The translations under genes were made by a program, and so were the position numbers. From positions 186,001-250,000 of the forward strand of contig NZ_CP056048.1 of NCBI RefSeq assembly GCF_021559775.1: a DNA stretch of 64,000 nucleotides, read 5' to 3'. Numbering within the stretch: position 1 is the stretch's first letter; the number at the start of each line of letters is the position of its first letter. This DNA is from Gillisella vitis (GTDB lineage Bacteria; Pseudomonadota; Alphaproteobacteria; Rhizobiales; Rhizobiaceae). The notes beneath the pieces are model-generated. The model was not told the origin of the DNA and ran no database searches. It was given only the letters and a program-made list of their open reading frames with translations. Positions 37,923 to 46,873 of the stretch are shown piece by piece.

Positions 37923-39377
37923 TTAGTTGCGGGTCATAAACCTGGCCAGCAATTGTGCCAAACGCCCGTAAGGAGGCATGGCGAGGCGTGCAGGATTGAA
38001 AAGACGGACTTTTGCAATGCCACGGGCATGCGAAAAACGCTTGAAGCCCTCATGCCCATGATAGGCCCCCATGCCACTTGGTCCGATACCCCCAAACGGC
38101 AGGTCATTTTGAGCGATATGCAGAAGCGTACCATTGATGGTGACATTGCCGGAAATCGTGTTCGTCAATGCATTTTTCTCGGTCGCCCGGTTTCCAGTGA
38201 AGATATAGAGCGCCAGAGGGCGCGGGCGCTCGCGGACAAATTTCAACGCTGTGTCAAAATCCTCATAGGGAATAAGGGGCAGGATTGGCCCGAAGATTTC
38301 TTCCTCCATCAGCAAGCAATCCGCAGGCGGGTCGATTACCAGCGTGGGTGCGATCACGCGCCCTTGAGAGGGCATGGCGATGTCAGCAGTGATGAGTTTG
38401 GCCCCACGGGCGCGGCATTCCTCAAGGCCTTTGAGCAACCGTTCATGCGCTCGAGCGCCGACAAGGCTTGAATACTGTTCTTGCCCTGCGTGTTGTGGCC
38501 CTGCGTGTTGTGGCCCCGCATGTTGTGGTCCCGCCTGTCGTGGATAAAAAACCTCTGCCTGAGAGATCAGGGCGGATGCAAAGTCTCCAAGTTTTGATTT
38601 CTCGACCAGAACATAGTCAGGTGCAATGCAAGTCTGGCCCGCGTTCATCAGCTTTCCAAAGGCGATGTCACGGGCAGCATCGGCAATGGGATAATCCGGG
38701 GCGATGAGTGCGGGCGACTTGCCACCCAGTTCCAGGGTGAGCGGTGTCAGGTTAGCAGCTGCTGACGCCATAACCTTGCGACCGACTGCCGTTGAACCGG
38801 TGAAAATCAGATGATCGAAGGGCAGGGCAGAAAATGCTGCGGCAGTCTCCACCCCTCCTTCGATAACGGCAACTTCCTCCGGGGCGAAATAAGCCTCGAC
38901 GAGCTTTGAAAGAAGAGCCGAGGTTTCCGGCAGCAATTCCGATGGCTTGATGATCGCCCGGTTTCCCGCAGCCAGAATATCGATAAGCGGCCCAAGGGCC
39001 AGTAGAAGCGGATAGTTCCACGGCACCATAATACCAATCACCCCGAGCGGCTGGTATTGGACCCAATTTGCAAGCTGCAGAAACTCAATCGAGCGTCCAC
39101 GGCGTTCGCGTTTCATCCATCTGCGTAGATGGGACCGTGTATGGCGAAGCGCGCTCATGAGCGGAGCAATCTCCAATTGCACCGTTTCATGATCGGACCT
39201 ATGACCAAAATCCCGCGAAACCACATCGCACAGCGCTTGCCGGTTCTCCTTCAGCAATCGGCCGATCCGGTTCAGGCGGTCGCGGCGCAAGGACAGTGAC
39301 GGATAACTGTCATGCTGGAAGGATTGACGCTGGCGTTCCAGAATAGACTGGAGAGTTTCAATGGCCATATCGAACAA
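37923..39377 (-). CDS. Aldehyde dehydrogenase, coniferyl-aldehyde type
   Basis: 484-residue NAD(P)-dependent aldehyde dehydrogenase, class 3/coniferyl aldehyde type with a C-terminal membrane-anchor-like tail. Catalytic Glu and Cys are in LTLELGGKSPAL and MNAGQTCIAPDYV; GSTAVGRKVM is the cofactor loop. QVLIV-type hinge is replaced by WVQYQPLGVIGIMVPWNYPL. Unusually, a short repeat (QHAGP units) is inserted near residue 290, in a surface loop. It follows the MFS gene by 3 bp and is probably co-transcribed. Confidence 0.92.
   Translation of the reverse strand: MFDMAIETLQSILERQRQSFQHDSYPSLSLRRDRLNRIGRLLKENRQALCDVVSRDFGHRSDHETVQLEIAPLMSALRHTRSHLRRWMKRERRGRSIEFLQLANWVQYQPLGVIGIMVPWNYPLLLALGPLIDILAAGNRAIIKPSELLPETSALLSKLVEAYFAPEEVAVIEGGVETAAAFSALPFDHLIFTGSTAVGRKVMASAAANLTPLTLELGGKSPALIAPDYPIADAARDIAFGKLMNAGQTCIAPDYVLVEKSKLGDFASALISQAEVFYPRQAGPQHAGPQHAGPQHAGQEQYSSLVGARAHERLLKGLEECRARGAKLITADIAMPSQGRVIAPTLVIDPPADCLLMEEEIFGPILPLIPYEDFDTALKFVRERPRPLALYIFTGNRATEKNALTNTISGNVTINGTLLHIAQNDLPFGGIGPSGMGAYHGHEGFKRFSHARGIAKVRLFNPARLAMPPYGRLAQLLARFMTRN
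38484..38543 (-). repeat. 15-bp tandem repeat inside the aldehyde dehydrogenase gene
   Basis: Four units of 15 bp (CCCTGCGTGTTGTGG type), the first two identical, encode repeats of five residues (QHAGP). The array is in frame and lengthens a surface loop without breaking the gene. The identical units suggest recent slippage. Confidence 0.9.
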
Positions 39378-39380
39378 GTT

Positions 39381-40601
39381 TCACTCCGCTATTTTGTTTA
39401 TTACAGTCGCTGGAAAGCTACGGTGCAGATGGCCAAAGATGATTGCTGCACAGACCGCCGCGATTGCCAGGGGCAAGAGACAGGACCAGGCGAAGAGGCT
39501 CGAATCGTAGCCTTCAAAGATTGGCCCGGCAATTGCGGTTCCCAGCGTGCCCCCCACGACGGCAACCACTAAGGTTCGTGACATCACTGACCCGTCGGGG
39601 TCGTTTTCGGTCAGTATACCTGTGATAAACGGGGTCACGATATAGAAACCGATATTGACCAGAACCTGTGTCATGACGAAAATCAGGGGTGTTAGCATGG
39701 TGAACAGGAAATAGATCGACATCGCCATGATCAGGAAACCCAGCAGCACGGCTGGCAGTCTTTTGGCCTTGTCATGGGTGAAAGAAGGAATGATCGCTCC
39801 CAGGAAGCCCACCAGCGACGATAGGGCGAGATAGAAGCCAACTTCACCATTGCTCAGCCCCACTTTTTCCCCCACATAACCGCAGACTGCCCATTGCGCC
39901 GCCTGCACCCCATAAACGAGAAATACAACCATCATTGCAAGCAGCATTTTCCCATTGTTGAGTTTGGTGTGACTGCTTGCCACAGGGAGCCGGGATGAGC
40001 GCCTGGCAACGAAAACCAGGAGCGGCGCCATGATGGCGGTAAACGCGCCCAACATGAGAAAGACAGGCGCTCCCGCTTCTTCCGGTGGCACGAGTGATAC
40101 CACGAAGAGCAGCAACCCCATGGCGGTTCCGCCAATCAGGCTAAGCGCGCCCCAGTATCTTTCGGCATTGGCAAGCGAGGCAAGGCTCATCGAAACCAGG
40201 CTGAACAAGGCGCCCTCGCCAAGTCCGGTCGCAAATCTTGCAGTGGCAAGGCTGTAAGGGTTTTGAAGCCAGAAACTCAGCGCTTCGCCAATCATGACCG
40301 CGACAATGCCGCCAATCGCCACGGCTTTCCACGATCTGAGCGCCAGTTTGGGTAAGAATATTCCATAAAACGCAATGCCCGCGAGTTCTGCGCTGGCGAC
40401 GATTGTCGCCATTGCTTCGTTATAGCCCGTCAGTTTGCTCATCGATAGAACGACGACGGGCATGACCATTGTCCCATTCAGCGCTACCGCATAGGCAGCA
40501 CTCAAGCCGAGTATCCACAAAAGCATCGTCATTCTCCCAGAGAAGTACGCCCCCGGAGAGGTTGGTCCCCAGAGAGGCCGGGCAGCTTTTCGCATACCCA
40601 T
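39381..40601 (-). CDS. MFS transporter
   Basis: About 406 residues with some 11-12 hydrophobic segments. The frame is open to 40877 but the part above 40601 is not protein-like. The ATG at 40601 has AGGCGG upstream and gives MGMRKAARP before the first helix (MLLWILGLSAAYAVALNG). Signature-like blocks are LALRSWKAVAIGGIVAVMIG and RFATGLGEGALFSL. Directly upstream of the aldehyde dehydrogenase and divergent from an AraC gene, it is probably a substrate carrier of the same operon. Confidence 0.85.
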   Translation of the reverse strand: MGMRKAARPLWGPTSPGAYFSGRMTMLLWILGLSAAYAVALNGTMVMPVVVLSMSKLTGYNEAMATIVASAELAGIAFYGIFLPKLALRSWKAVAIGGIVAVMIGEALSFWLQNPYSLATARFATGLGEGALFSLVSMSLASLANAERYWGALSLIGGTAMGLLLFVVSLVPPEEAGAPVFLMLGAFTAIMAPLLVFVARRSSRLPVASSHTKLNNGKMLLAMMVVFLVYGVQAAQWAVCGYVGEKVGLSNGEVGFYLALSSLVGFLGAIIPSFTHDKAKRLPAVLLGFLIMAMSIYFLFTMLTPLIFVMTQVLVNIGFYIVTPFITGILTENDPDGSVMSRTLVVAVVGGTLGTAIAGPIFEGYDSSLFAWSCLLPLAIAAVCAAIIFGHLHRSFPATVINKIAE

Positions 40602-40968
40602 TGTTCCGCCTGTTATTATTGTCCGGCCCTTAAAGAGCGCGGTGAAGTTCAGAATAGGAGGACGACACTGCACCACAAGGGAGTTCGGGGACACTGTGGT
40701 GTCATCTCCGGCCAATCTATCTCCCAAGACCTCCCTGGCATTGACTGTCGTCATGGAGGTGTCTTTGTATCTCATGCTCCGCGCAGCGGATATACTCGGC
40801 CCGAATGGACAACAGTATGCGGAGGAATATTGTACGGTTGGGGCAAATGCCGCATAATCCCTGATATTTCCGGTCATAACCGGCTCTGTTGGAGGAGAAT
40901 GGAGCAGGGTGCCGACATGGCTGTCGCAGCAGAAATGGACGTGAAGGTTAAGTCATAAGGGGGGTCTG
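40602..40968. other. Divergent promoter region between MFS and AraC genes
   Basis: 367 bp. It should contain promoters for both directions and sites for the AraC regulator. I see no convincing repeat. Open frames here overlap the upstream extension of the MFS frame and look spurious. Confidence 0.45.
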
Positions 40969-42000
40969 ATGAAGACAGTCGATGCGCGTTACGTGACTGC
41001 CAATATCCCGGCGTTTCTCATTCGCAGCCTCGTGATGACGCTCACGGATTTTGGTCTCGACGCCTCGCGATTAACGGCGGGCCTCGGCATTCCAATGGAG
41101 GATCTTGCCGACCCAGCCTGTCGGGTTTCTTTTCGCCAGGGACGTGAGGCGATCCTGCGGGCCATGAAAATGACCAAGGGCAAGGCGCTTGGATTGGAGA
41201 CCGGGATTCGCGAAAAGATTACCTCTGTGGGCCTGGTCGGTTATGTGATGGTAACGGCAGCAACCGTTGGTGACGCGGTAAAACTTGGCCTCGATCTCCA
41301 AAAAGACACCGGCAGCATGTTGGAATTCGACACCAGGGAAAGTCCGGAGGGTGTCGTCGTCACGGCGGCGAGCCGGTTTCACGATCCCGACATCTATGTT
41401 TTCCTGGTGGAAGAGGCTTTTGCCAGTTTCATGGGGGTCGCCCACGGCCTTGTCGGGGAGAGTTTCAAGCCGGTCCGGGTCGACTTTGCTTACCCTGCGC
41501 CAGCGCATACGGAAGCATATCAACGGGTTTTCGGCTGTCCGGTCCGATTTGGCCAGATGGAAAACGCCTTCATCTATGATGCCGCCTGGTACAAGCAACC
41601 GCTGCTGACATCCGATCCTCTTAGCCACCGCCAGCTTCTTGAATTCATGGCCTATAACCGGGCCAGAAGCCGCGAGGCTGCCGAAATCATCGAATCCGTC
41701 GAAAGGGTTCTCCGGCAGAAACTGCATAGTCGCACGCATATTTCCAAGGTGGCGCGCGCGCTAGGCATGAGTGAGCGCACCCTGCGTCGCAGACTTGCCG
41801 AAAGCGGGGTTTCCTTCCAATCGCTTTTGGATGATCTTCGCAAGAACCGCACGCTCGAACTGTTGGGCAACAGGAACATGTCTGTCGAGCAGATCGCATT
41901 TGCGGTCGGATTTTCGGACCCTCATAATTTCCGGCGAGCTTTCCGCCGTTGGACTGGCACCACGCCTGGCGCGCTTCGTGCGGATCTATCGCCTATTTGA
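40969..42000 (+). CDS. AraC family regulator with arabinose-binding-type N-terminal domain
   Basis: 343 residues. The N-terminal 190 residues match the Arabinose_bd domain shared by OruR/VqsM/MmsR-like regulators (LGLETGIREKITSVGLVGYV, RVFGCPVRFGQMENAFIYD). The C-terminus is an AraC helix-turn-helix (ISKVARALGMSERTLRRRL; VEQIAFAVGFSDPHNFRRAF). The ribosome site AAGGGGGGTCTG is strong. It lies between the divergent aldehyde dehydrogenase operon and the kinase-aldolase operon, either of which it could regulate. Confidence 0.93.
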   Translation: MKTVDARYVTANIPAFLIRSLVMTLTDFGLDASRLTAGLGIPMEDLADPACRVSFRQGREAILRAMKMTKGKALGLETGIREKITSVGLVGYVMVTAATVGDAVKLGLDLQKDTGSMLEFDTRESPEGVVVTAASRFHDPDIYVFLVEEAFASFMGVAHGLVGESFKPVRVDFAYPAPAHTEAYQRVFGCPVRFGQMENAFIYDAAWYKQPLLTSDPLSHRQLLEFMAYNRARSREAAEIIESVERVLRQKLHSRTHISKVARALGMSERTLRRRLAESGVSFQSLLDDLRKNRTLELLGNRNMSVEQIAFAVGFSDPHNFRRAFRRWTGTTPGALRADLSPI

Positions 42001-42130
42001 CCGGTAAAGACCCCTCAAAGGACAGCTTCACCGCTACGCAAATGGCTGGTTTTTCCCCTATTATAGGTGCAATATCCAATAAAAATGGGGAGCAACCTGG
42101 ATTGCATTCAGGCTGCATGCATGGCGATAG

Positions 42131-43729
42131 ATGGCCAAGTCTGACCAATATGTTTTATCGATCGATCTTGGCACCAGTGGCTGCAAAGTCGGATTGGTGT
42201 CGATTACCGGACACGTGGTTGCCTGGGCATTCCGGTCGGTGCCGCTCCAGGTCATCGATACGATCGGGGCAGAGCAGGATCCCTCTCAGTGGTGGAACGC
42301 CTTCATCGAAGCAAGCCAGGATGTGCTCAGCCAGAGTGCCGCGCTGCGTGAGAATATCGTCGCCATCTGCTCATCTACCCAAGGTGAGGGAACTGTTGCC
42401 GTTGACCGTGACGGCAATGTGCTGATGAACGCGATTATCTGGCTCGATATGCGCGGCGCCCGCTATCTGAAGAAGGAAATGCGCGGTGCAATGAAGGTCG
42501 CAGGCTATGACGCGATCAAGTTGCAGAAATGGTTGAGGCTATGTGGCGGCGCCCCGGCTCTGTCCGGCAAGGACCCAGCGGGCCACATGCTGTTGATCCG
42601 CGATGCTTTCCCTGACATTTACGAGAAGACCTACAAGTTTCTCAACGTTCTCGATTTCTTCAATCTGCGGCTGACGGGCCGATTTTGCGCTACGCAGGAT
42701 TCCATTCTCACCTCCTGGGTGACAGACAACCGCGATGTCAACCATATCCGCTATGATGACGGGTTGATCGGTGCCAGCGGTATCGACAAGGCGAAATTTC
42801 CCGATCTCGTCAGGTGTACGGATATCGTTGGAACCCTGCTTCCTTCGGTTGCCGATCTGTTGGGCCTGTCACCGAAAACGCCGGTCGTTGCCGGTGCCAT
42901 CGACAATTCAGCCGCCGCGATTGGCGCTGGAACGCTGGCCGATTATGATGCCCATCTTTACATGGGGTCATCGTCCTGGATCTCGGCGCATGTGCCTTTC
43001 AAGAAAACCAGTGTGATGGACCAGATCACATCGGTTCCTTGTCCGGTTGCGTCGAAATATCTGATGATCGCCATGCAATCGAGCGGGGCGAGCAATATCG
43101 CCTTCCTGAAGGACCGCATTGTCTTCCATGACGATGGCCTGATCGATTCCGAACCGACGCCTGATACTTACAGGGTTCTCGATGAGATTGCCGCCCGTAC
43201 ACCTGCCGGAGCGGCGGGCATGATGTATCTGCCCTGGCTTTTCGGCGAACGCTGCCCCGTGGATGACCCAACCCTTCGGGCCGGGATCTTCAACATGAGC
43301 ATGGAGCATAACCGCGAAACCCTTGTCAGGGCGGTCTTCGAAGGCGTGGCGCTCAATACACGCTGGATGATGAAGCCGGTCTCCCGCTTTCTTGGCCGAA
43401 GGCCTGAGGCAATCACCATGATCGGCGGTGGCGCGATGTCGCCCGCCTGGTGCCAGATCTTCGCGGATGTTCTGGGCGTCCAGATCCGCCAGCCACATGA
43501 TCCGATGAAAGCCAATGCACGCGGTGCGGCCTTCATCGGGGCTGTGGGGCTCGGCCTCCTCCAGTTCGATGACGTCGCGCGCCATGTGGTGATCGACCGG
43601 GTCTACGATCCTGATCCGGCAACGCAGCGGCTCTACGACGAGCGCTTCGGTATCTTCACGGAACTCCATCGGCGCCTGGCGCCGCTTTACAAACGTCTGA
43701 ACGGATCGAAGGGCAAGATTCATGGCTAA
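42131..43729 (+). CDS. FGGY-family carbohydrate kinase (xylulokinase-like)
   Basis: 532-residue sugar kinase of the FGGY family. ATP site pieces are YVLSIDLGTSGCKVGLVSI near the start and AGAIDNSAAAIGAG, which carries the catalytic aspartate; GGGAMSPAWCQIFADVLG is the FGGY family signature block. It would phosphorylate a ketose or polyol. The next gene, a class II aldolase, overlaps its end by 8 bp, so the two are likely translationally coupled: kinase makes a sugar phosphate which the aldolase cleaves. The sugar is not evident. Confidence 0.92.
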   Translation: MAKSDQYVLSIDLGTSGCKVGLVSITGHVVAWAFRSVPLQVIDTIGAEQDPSQWWNAFIEASQDVLSQSAALRENIVAICSSTQGEGTVAVDRDGNVLMNAIIWLDMRGARYLKKEMRGAMKVAGYDAIKLQKWLRLCGGAPALSGKDPAGHMLLIRDAFPDIYEKTYKFLNVLDFFNLRLTGRFCATQDSILTSWVTDNRDVNHIRYDDGLIGASGIDKAKFPDLVRCTDIVGTLLPSVADLLGLSPKTPVVAGAIDNSAAAIGAGTLADYDAHLYMGSSSWISAHVPFKKTSVMDQITSVPCPVASKYLMIAMQSSGASNIAFLKDRIVFHDDGLIDSEPTPDTYRVLDEIAARTPAGAAGMMYLPWLFGERCPVDDPTLRAGIFNMSMEHNRETLVRAVFEGVALNTRWMMKPVSRFLGRRPEAITMIGGGAMSPAWCQIFADVLGVQIRQPHDPMKANARGAAFIGAVGLGLLQFDDVARHVVIDRVYDPDPATQRLYDERFGIFTELHRRLAPLYKRLNGSKGKIHG

Positions 43730-44375
43730 ATTCATGGCTCAGCGGCAGGAGATTGCCGATATGTGCCGCTATTTCGCGGATAATGGCTATTTTGCCGGAA
43801 CCGGCGGCAATATCGGCGTCCGCGTCGACAGAAAATTGATGGCGGTTACTCCCTCGGCCTCCGACTACTACACGGTCGAGGCGAAAGACGTGGTGATCCT
43901 CGATATCGAGACCCTCGACATTGTCGAAGGCGACAAGACGCCGACCATTGAAAAAGGACTGCATGCCAGGATGCTCCTTATGCATCCTAACCGTCATGCC
44001 AGTGTTCATACACACCAGCCTATCGCAAGCGCTGTCGCCCTGCTGCATGAAATCCTGCCCTGGCCAAGGGGAAGCGATCTTGGGGCACTGGGTCCCCACG
44101 TCGCGCTTATTCCCTATAGGCCGTCGGGCACGGGAATGCTGGCAAAGATTTTTGCGAAGTCCCTGCGGCCCGACATCTTTGCATATCTTCTGGCCAGTCA
44201 CGGCGTCATCTGCGCGGGGGCCGATCTCAAGACCGCCGCGGGCATGATCCGCAAAATCGAAGCCGCTGCCGCCGCCCACCTGCGCGAACGCATCAACAAA
44301 CACGTCAATCTGGATCGGCAACTCCAGGCGTTCATTCTGAACGTTCTGGACAAGGCTGAGACCAAGGGAGCTTGA
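43722..44375 (+). CDS. Class II aldolase/adducin family protein (catalytic copy)
   Basis: 217 residues. The zinc-dependent sugar-phosphate aldolase motifs are intact: the catalytic glutamate region TIEKGLHARMLL, the His pair in HASVHTHQPIASA, and the third His in LLASHGVICAG. It resembles FucA/OtnC-type aldolases, which cleave L-fuculose phosphate-like or erythronate-phosphate-like compounds to DHAP or similar products. Ribosome site AAGGG; overlaps the kinase gene by 8 bp and is followed after 1 bp by an aminotransferase. Confidence 0.9.
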   Translation: MAKFMAQRQEIADMCRYFADNGYFAGTGGNIGVRVDRKLMAVTPSASDYYTVEAKDVVILDIETLDIVEGDKTPTIEKGLHARMLLMHPNRHASVHTHQPIASAVALLHEILPWPRGSDLGALGPHVALIPYRPSGTGMLAKIFAKSLRPDIFAYLLASHGVICAGADLKTAAGMIRKIEAAAAAHLRERINKHVNLDRQLQAFILNVLDKAETKGA

Positions 44376-44376
44376 A

Positions 44377-45837
44377 ATGAACATGGCAGCTCGTAACTCT
44401 GAACTTTCCTACAGCATCAGCGCCTGGCCGGATAACAAAGACCTCATGGACCGGCTGAACGCTCTGCTCAAGCAGCCGCCCAAAGGCATCTCCAAGACCA
44501 ATATGCCCAAGGTGCTCGATTATTTCGAACAGAAATGCCAGACCTCCAAGGCCTGGGCCGCACGGGCGGCGGAGGTTATTCCGGGCGGGGTCCAGCATAA
44601 TCTCGCGTTCAATTATCCGTTTCCCATTGCAGCCACCAAAGTCGATGGCGCTTATATGTGGGATGCGGACGGCAATCGCTATACTGACTTTCTGCAGGCC
44701 GGTGGACCGACATTGCTTGGCTCCAACTATCTGCCGGTGCGCGAAAAAGTGCATCAACTGATCGACGAATGCGGTCCGGTGACTGGCCTCCTTCACGAAT
44801 ACGAATTCAAGCTCGCCGAGATCATCCGTAAATTTATGCCGGGTATCGAAATGTTCCGTATGCTCGGTTCCGGCACGGAAGCCTGCATGGGTGCTATCCG
44901 CTTAGCCCGCGCCCATACCGGCAAGAAATGGGTGATCAAGGTTGGCGGCGACTATCATGGCTGGAGCGACCAGATGGTCTACGGCATGCGTGTGCCCGGT
45001 ACCGGTCGGCGCGAAGCTACGGGCATTCCGAAAGGCGTCACCGGTTATACTCAGGAAGTCTTCCCCAATGAGATCGGCACGCTCCGGCGCAAGCTGATGC
45101 TGAACCGTATTCGCGGTGGCACGGCAGCGGTTATTCTCGAGCCTCTGGGGCCGGAAAGCGGCACGCGGCCTGTGACGCCCGAATACAACCGCGAAGTTCG
45201 CAAACTCTGCGACGAATTCGGGGCTTTGCTGATCTTCGATGAGGTCGTCACCGGTTTTCGTGTCGGCATGGGTGGCGCACAAGGCTATTTCAACGTGACG
45301 CCCGATATTACCGTGTTCGGCAAGTGCCTCACCGGGGGTTATCTGATGGCAGGCGGGATCGGCGGTCGCAAGGACATCATGATGACCCTGGTCGGGGGTA
45401 TCGGCACCTCGAGCAAGCGGGCCTTTGTTGGCGGCACGCTTTCGGCCAATCCGCTGTCTTGCGTTGCTGGTTACTATGCGATCGAGGAGATGGCGCGCAC
45501 CAATGCGCCGGTTGTTGCCGGACGAGCTGGCGACCGGCTGGCCAAGGGCTTGAAGGAGATCCTCAACCGGCTCGGCCTTCCCTATGTGGTCTATAATATG
45601 GGCTCCATCGTTCATCTGCAGACGTCCGCCGTGCTGTTGATGAGCATGCGCAACCCGATCAAGCTGATGCGCGAGGCCAATCCCCGTAAACACCTGATGG
45701 AAGAGATGGGTGCAGCCTATATGGCCCATGGCATTCTAACCCTGGCGGGCAGCCGCATCTATACCAGCATGGCGGACACCGATGAGGTGATCGACGATGC
45801 CCTTGAGCGTTTTGAAACCGTTTTCCGTTTGGTGTGA
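44377..45837 (+). CDS. Class III aminotransferase, glutamate-1-semialdehyde aminomutase-like
   Basis: 486-residue fold-type I PLP enzyme. The Schiff-base lysine is in VFGKCLTGGYLMAGGIGG, and LLIFDEVVTGFRVGMGGAQG holds the PLP aspartate. It is longer than HemL at the N-terminus (about 50 extra residues) and lies in a sugar-kinase operon, so its role is not heme synthesis; a transamination or amino-shift on an aldehyde released by the aldolase is a reasonable guess. Ribosome site AAGGGAG. Confidence 0.9.
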   Translation: MNMAARNSELSYSISAWPDNKDLMDRLNALLKQPPKGISKTNMPKVLDYFEQKCQTSKAWAARAAEVIPGGVQHNLAFNYPFPIAATKVDGAYMWDADGNRYTDFLQAGGPTLLGSNYLPVREKVHQLIDECGPVTGLLHEYEFKLAEIIRKFMPGIEMFRMLGSGTEACMGAIRLARAHTGKKWVIKVGGDYHGWSDQMVYGMRVPGTGRREATGIPKGVTGYTQEVFPNEIGTLRRKLMLNRIRGGTAAVILEPLGPESGTRPVTPEYNREVRKLCDEFGALLIFDEVVTGFRVGMGGAQGYFNVTPDITVFGKCLTGGYLMAGGIGGRKDIMMTLVGGIGTSSKRAFVGGTLSANPLSCVAGYYAIEEMARTNAPVVAGRAGDRLAKGLKEILNRLGLPYVVYNMGSIVHLQTSAVLLMSMRNPIKLMREANPRKHLMEEMGAAYMAHGILTLAGSRIYTSMADTDEVIDDALERFETVFRLV

Positions 45838-45838
45838 C

Positions 45839-46528
45839 ATGCTTATGAAAATCAATAATGCCTATATCGAAGAGGCTCTCGGCCGGGCGGCGGCACGCCT
45901 GGCGGGAAAAGGGCTTCTCAAACCGGGTGATGTGCTGTCGCAGCGTATTCCCGAACAAAATGCCTTTGTGAGTGTCCGGATCAACTCCGGACAGGACGTG
46001 CCCGATGAATTCGAATGGACAAGTCTTTCCGCGACGCCGGGCCTGACCGCGACACCGGGCCTTTCCGCGATACCGGGGGACTTGCATCATCGCATATACC
46101 GGGCGCGGCCGGATGTGGGTGCCATTGCCTCGGGCGGCTTGACCTGGACATCAGCACTGGCGCGCCTCGATCTTTCCCTGCCGGCGGTGTTCGATGAGCA
46201 GATCCGTCACCTCGGCCTTGAGGCAAAACGTTTAGGCATGTGCTCGACCGATGACCCGACAAAGGCCTTGTCGAACGGTGCGAACGCCTATTGCCTTGAT
46301 GACATGGCGCTGTGCTTCGGCATGGGGCTAGAGCGCCTGCTGCTGAATATCGAGATCCTGGAAAAATGTGCTGAATGCTTCATTCTTGCGCAAAGTGCCA
46401 CGGTCAAGGTCAAGCAGATCCCGTGGCTCATCAGGTTCATTGCCAATGGGCGTCTGAAGAAAGATCAGAAAGAGGCGGCAGACCGGCATCTTCGCGGGGA
46501 ACGATCAATCATGAAGGCTGGATACTGA
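45839..46528 (+). CDS. Class II aldolase-fold protein lacking metal ligands (probable pseudoenzyme)
   Basis: 229 residues. The fold is recognisable from GLLKPGDVLSQRIPE, IYRARPDVGAIASGGLTWTS and ALSNGANAYCLDD, but the catalytic residues are gone: HxH becomes SGG after PDVGAIA, the later SHG histidine is N (SNG), and the catalytic Glu before LHHRIY is replaced (PGDLHH). A tandem repeat (ATPGL type) is inserted just before this site. It begins 1 bp after the aminotransferase stop. It may be a non-catalytic partner of the intact aldolase, or a decaying duplicate; an open frame of normal length favours a retained role. Confidence 0.78.
   Translation: MLMKINNAYIEEALGRAAARLAGKGLLKPGDVLSQRIPEQNAFVSVRINSGQDVPDEFEWTSLSATPGLTATPGLSAIPGDLHHRIYRARPDVGAIASGGLTWTSALARLDLSLPAVFDEQIRHLGLEAKRLGMCSTDDPTKALSNGANAYCLDDMALCFGMGLERLLLNIEILEKCAECFILAQSATVKVKQIPWLIRFIANGRLKKDQKEAADRHLRGERSIMKAGY
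46027..46080 (+). repeat. 18-bp tandem repeat inside the pseudo-aldolase gene
   Basis: Three units of 18 bp (xxCCGCGACxCCGGGCCT type) encode SATPGL/TATPGL/SAIPGD. They are in frame and expand the region where the catalytic glutamate should be. Confidence 0.85.
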
Positions 46529-46638
46529 CTAAAGCGCGACAGAAACGGCGATCATCAGACGTATAAGCCGCTGTCATGTCGCGCCCAAATGCCAGTGCCC
46601 CGATACCAGTGCCAATGGGAGGAGAAATTGGTGCAGCT

Positions 46639-46810
46639 CTCGATTAGCCAGAACCAGCCCTGCAACAGCAGCAGGAGATTCATGTTTTGCAGCCCTGCCA
46701 AAATCGCCCACTCTTGTCGATCACGACCTTTCTGCCTGCCTGCTTTTCTGCAGGCGACATCTACATGATTATCGAGGCCGCAAACCATCGGGAAATTTTG
46801 CGACAAAACC
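46639..46810 (-). mobile_element. Internally deleted, inverted IS6-family remnant
   Basis: Read on the minus strand, it begins with GGTTTTGTCGCAAAATTT, matching the left end of the IS at 47412 for about 80 bp, then jumps to sequence matching 47890-47980 of that IS (VIDKSG...AILAGLQNMNLLLLLQGW), with a 1-nt deletion. So about 390 bp of the transposase gene is missing from this copy. It points opposite to the other copy. Confidence 0.8.
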
Positions 46811-46871
46811 CCTCAAACTGCCCCTGAAGGTCGCCGTTGGGAGGATACGGAACACTCCATTCGTTATTCAC
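46811..46871 (-). pseudogene. 5' fragment of a gene cut by the IS end
   Basis: A GTG start at 46871 with AGGAG upstream (in the end of the preceding small ORF) opens a frame of 20 codons (VNNEWSVPYPPNGDLQGQFE) that meets the IS remnant end at 46810. The rest of the gene is absent. The family is unknown. It was probably co-transcribed with the small membrane ORF at 46874. Confidence 0.5.
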
Positions 46872-46873
46872 GG

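Noticed and set aside
38484..38543. Possible CRISPR array
   Set aside because: The 15-bp units are contiguous, without spacers, in frame within a gene; it is a tandem repeat.
44377..45837. hemL, glutamate-1-semialdehyde aminomutase for heme synthesis
   Set aside because: Alphaproteobacteria make 5-aminolevulinate by HemA (Shemin pathway), the protein has an extra N-terminal segment, and its operon is sugar-related; a different class III aminotransferase role is more likely.
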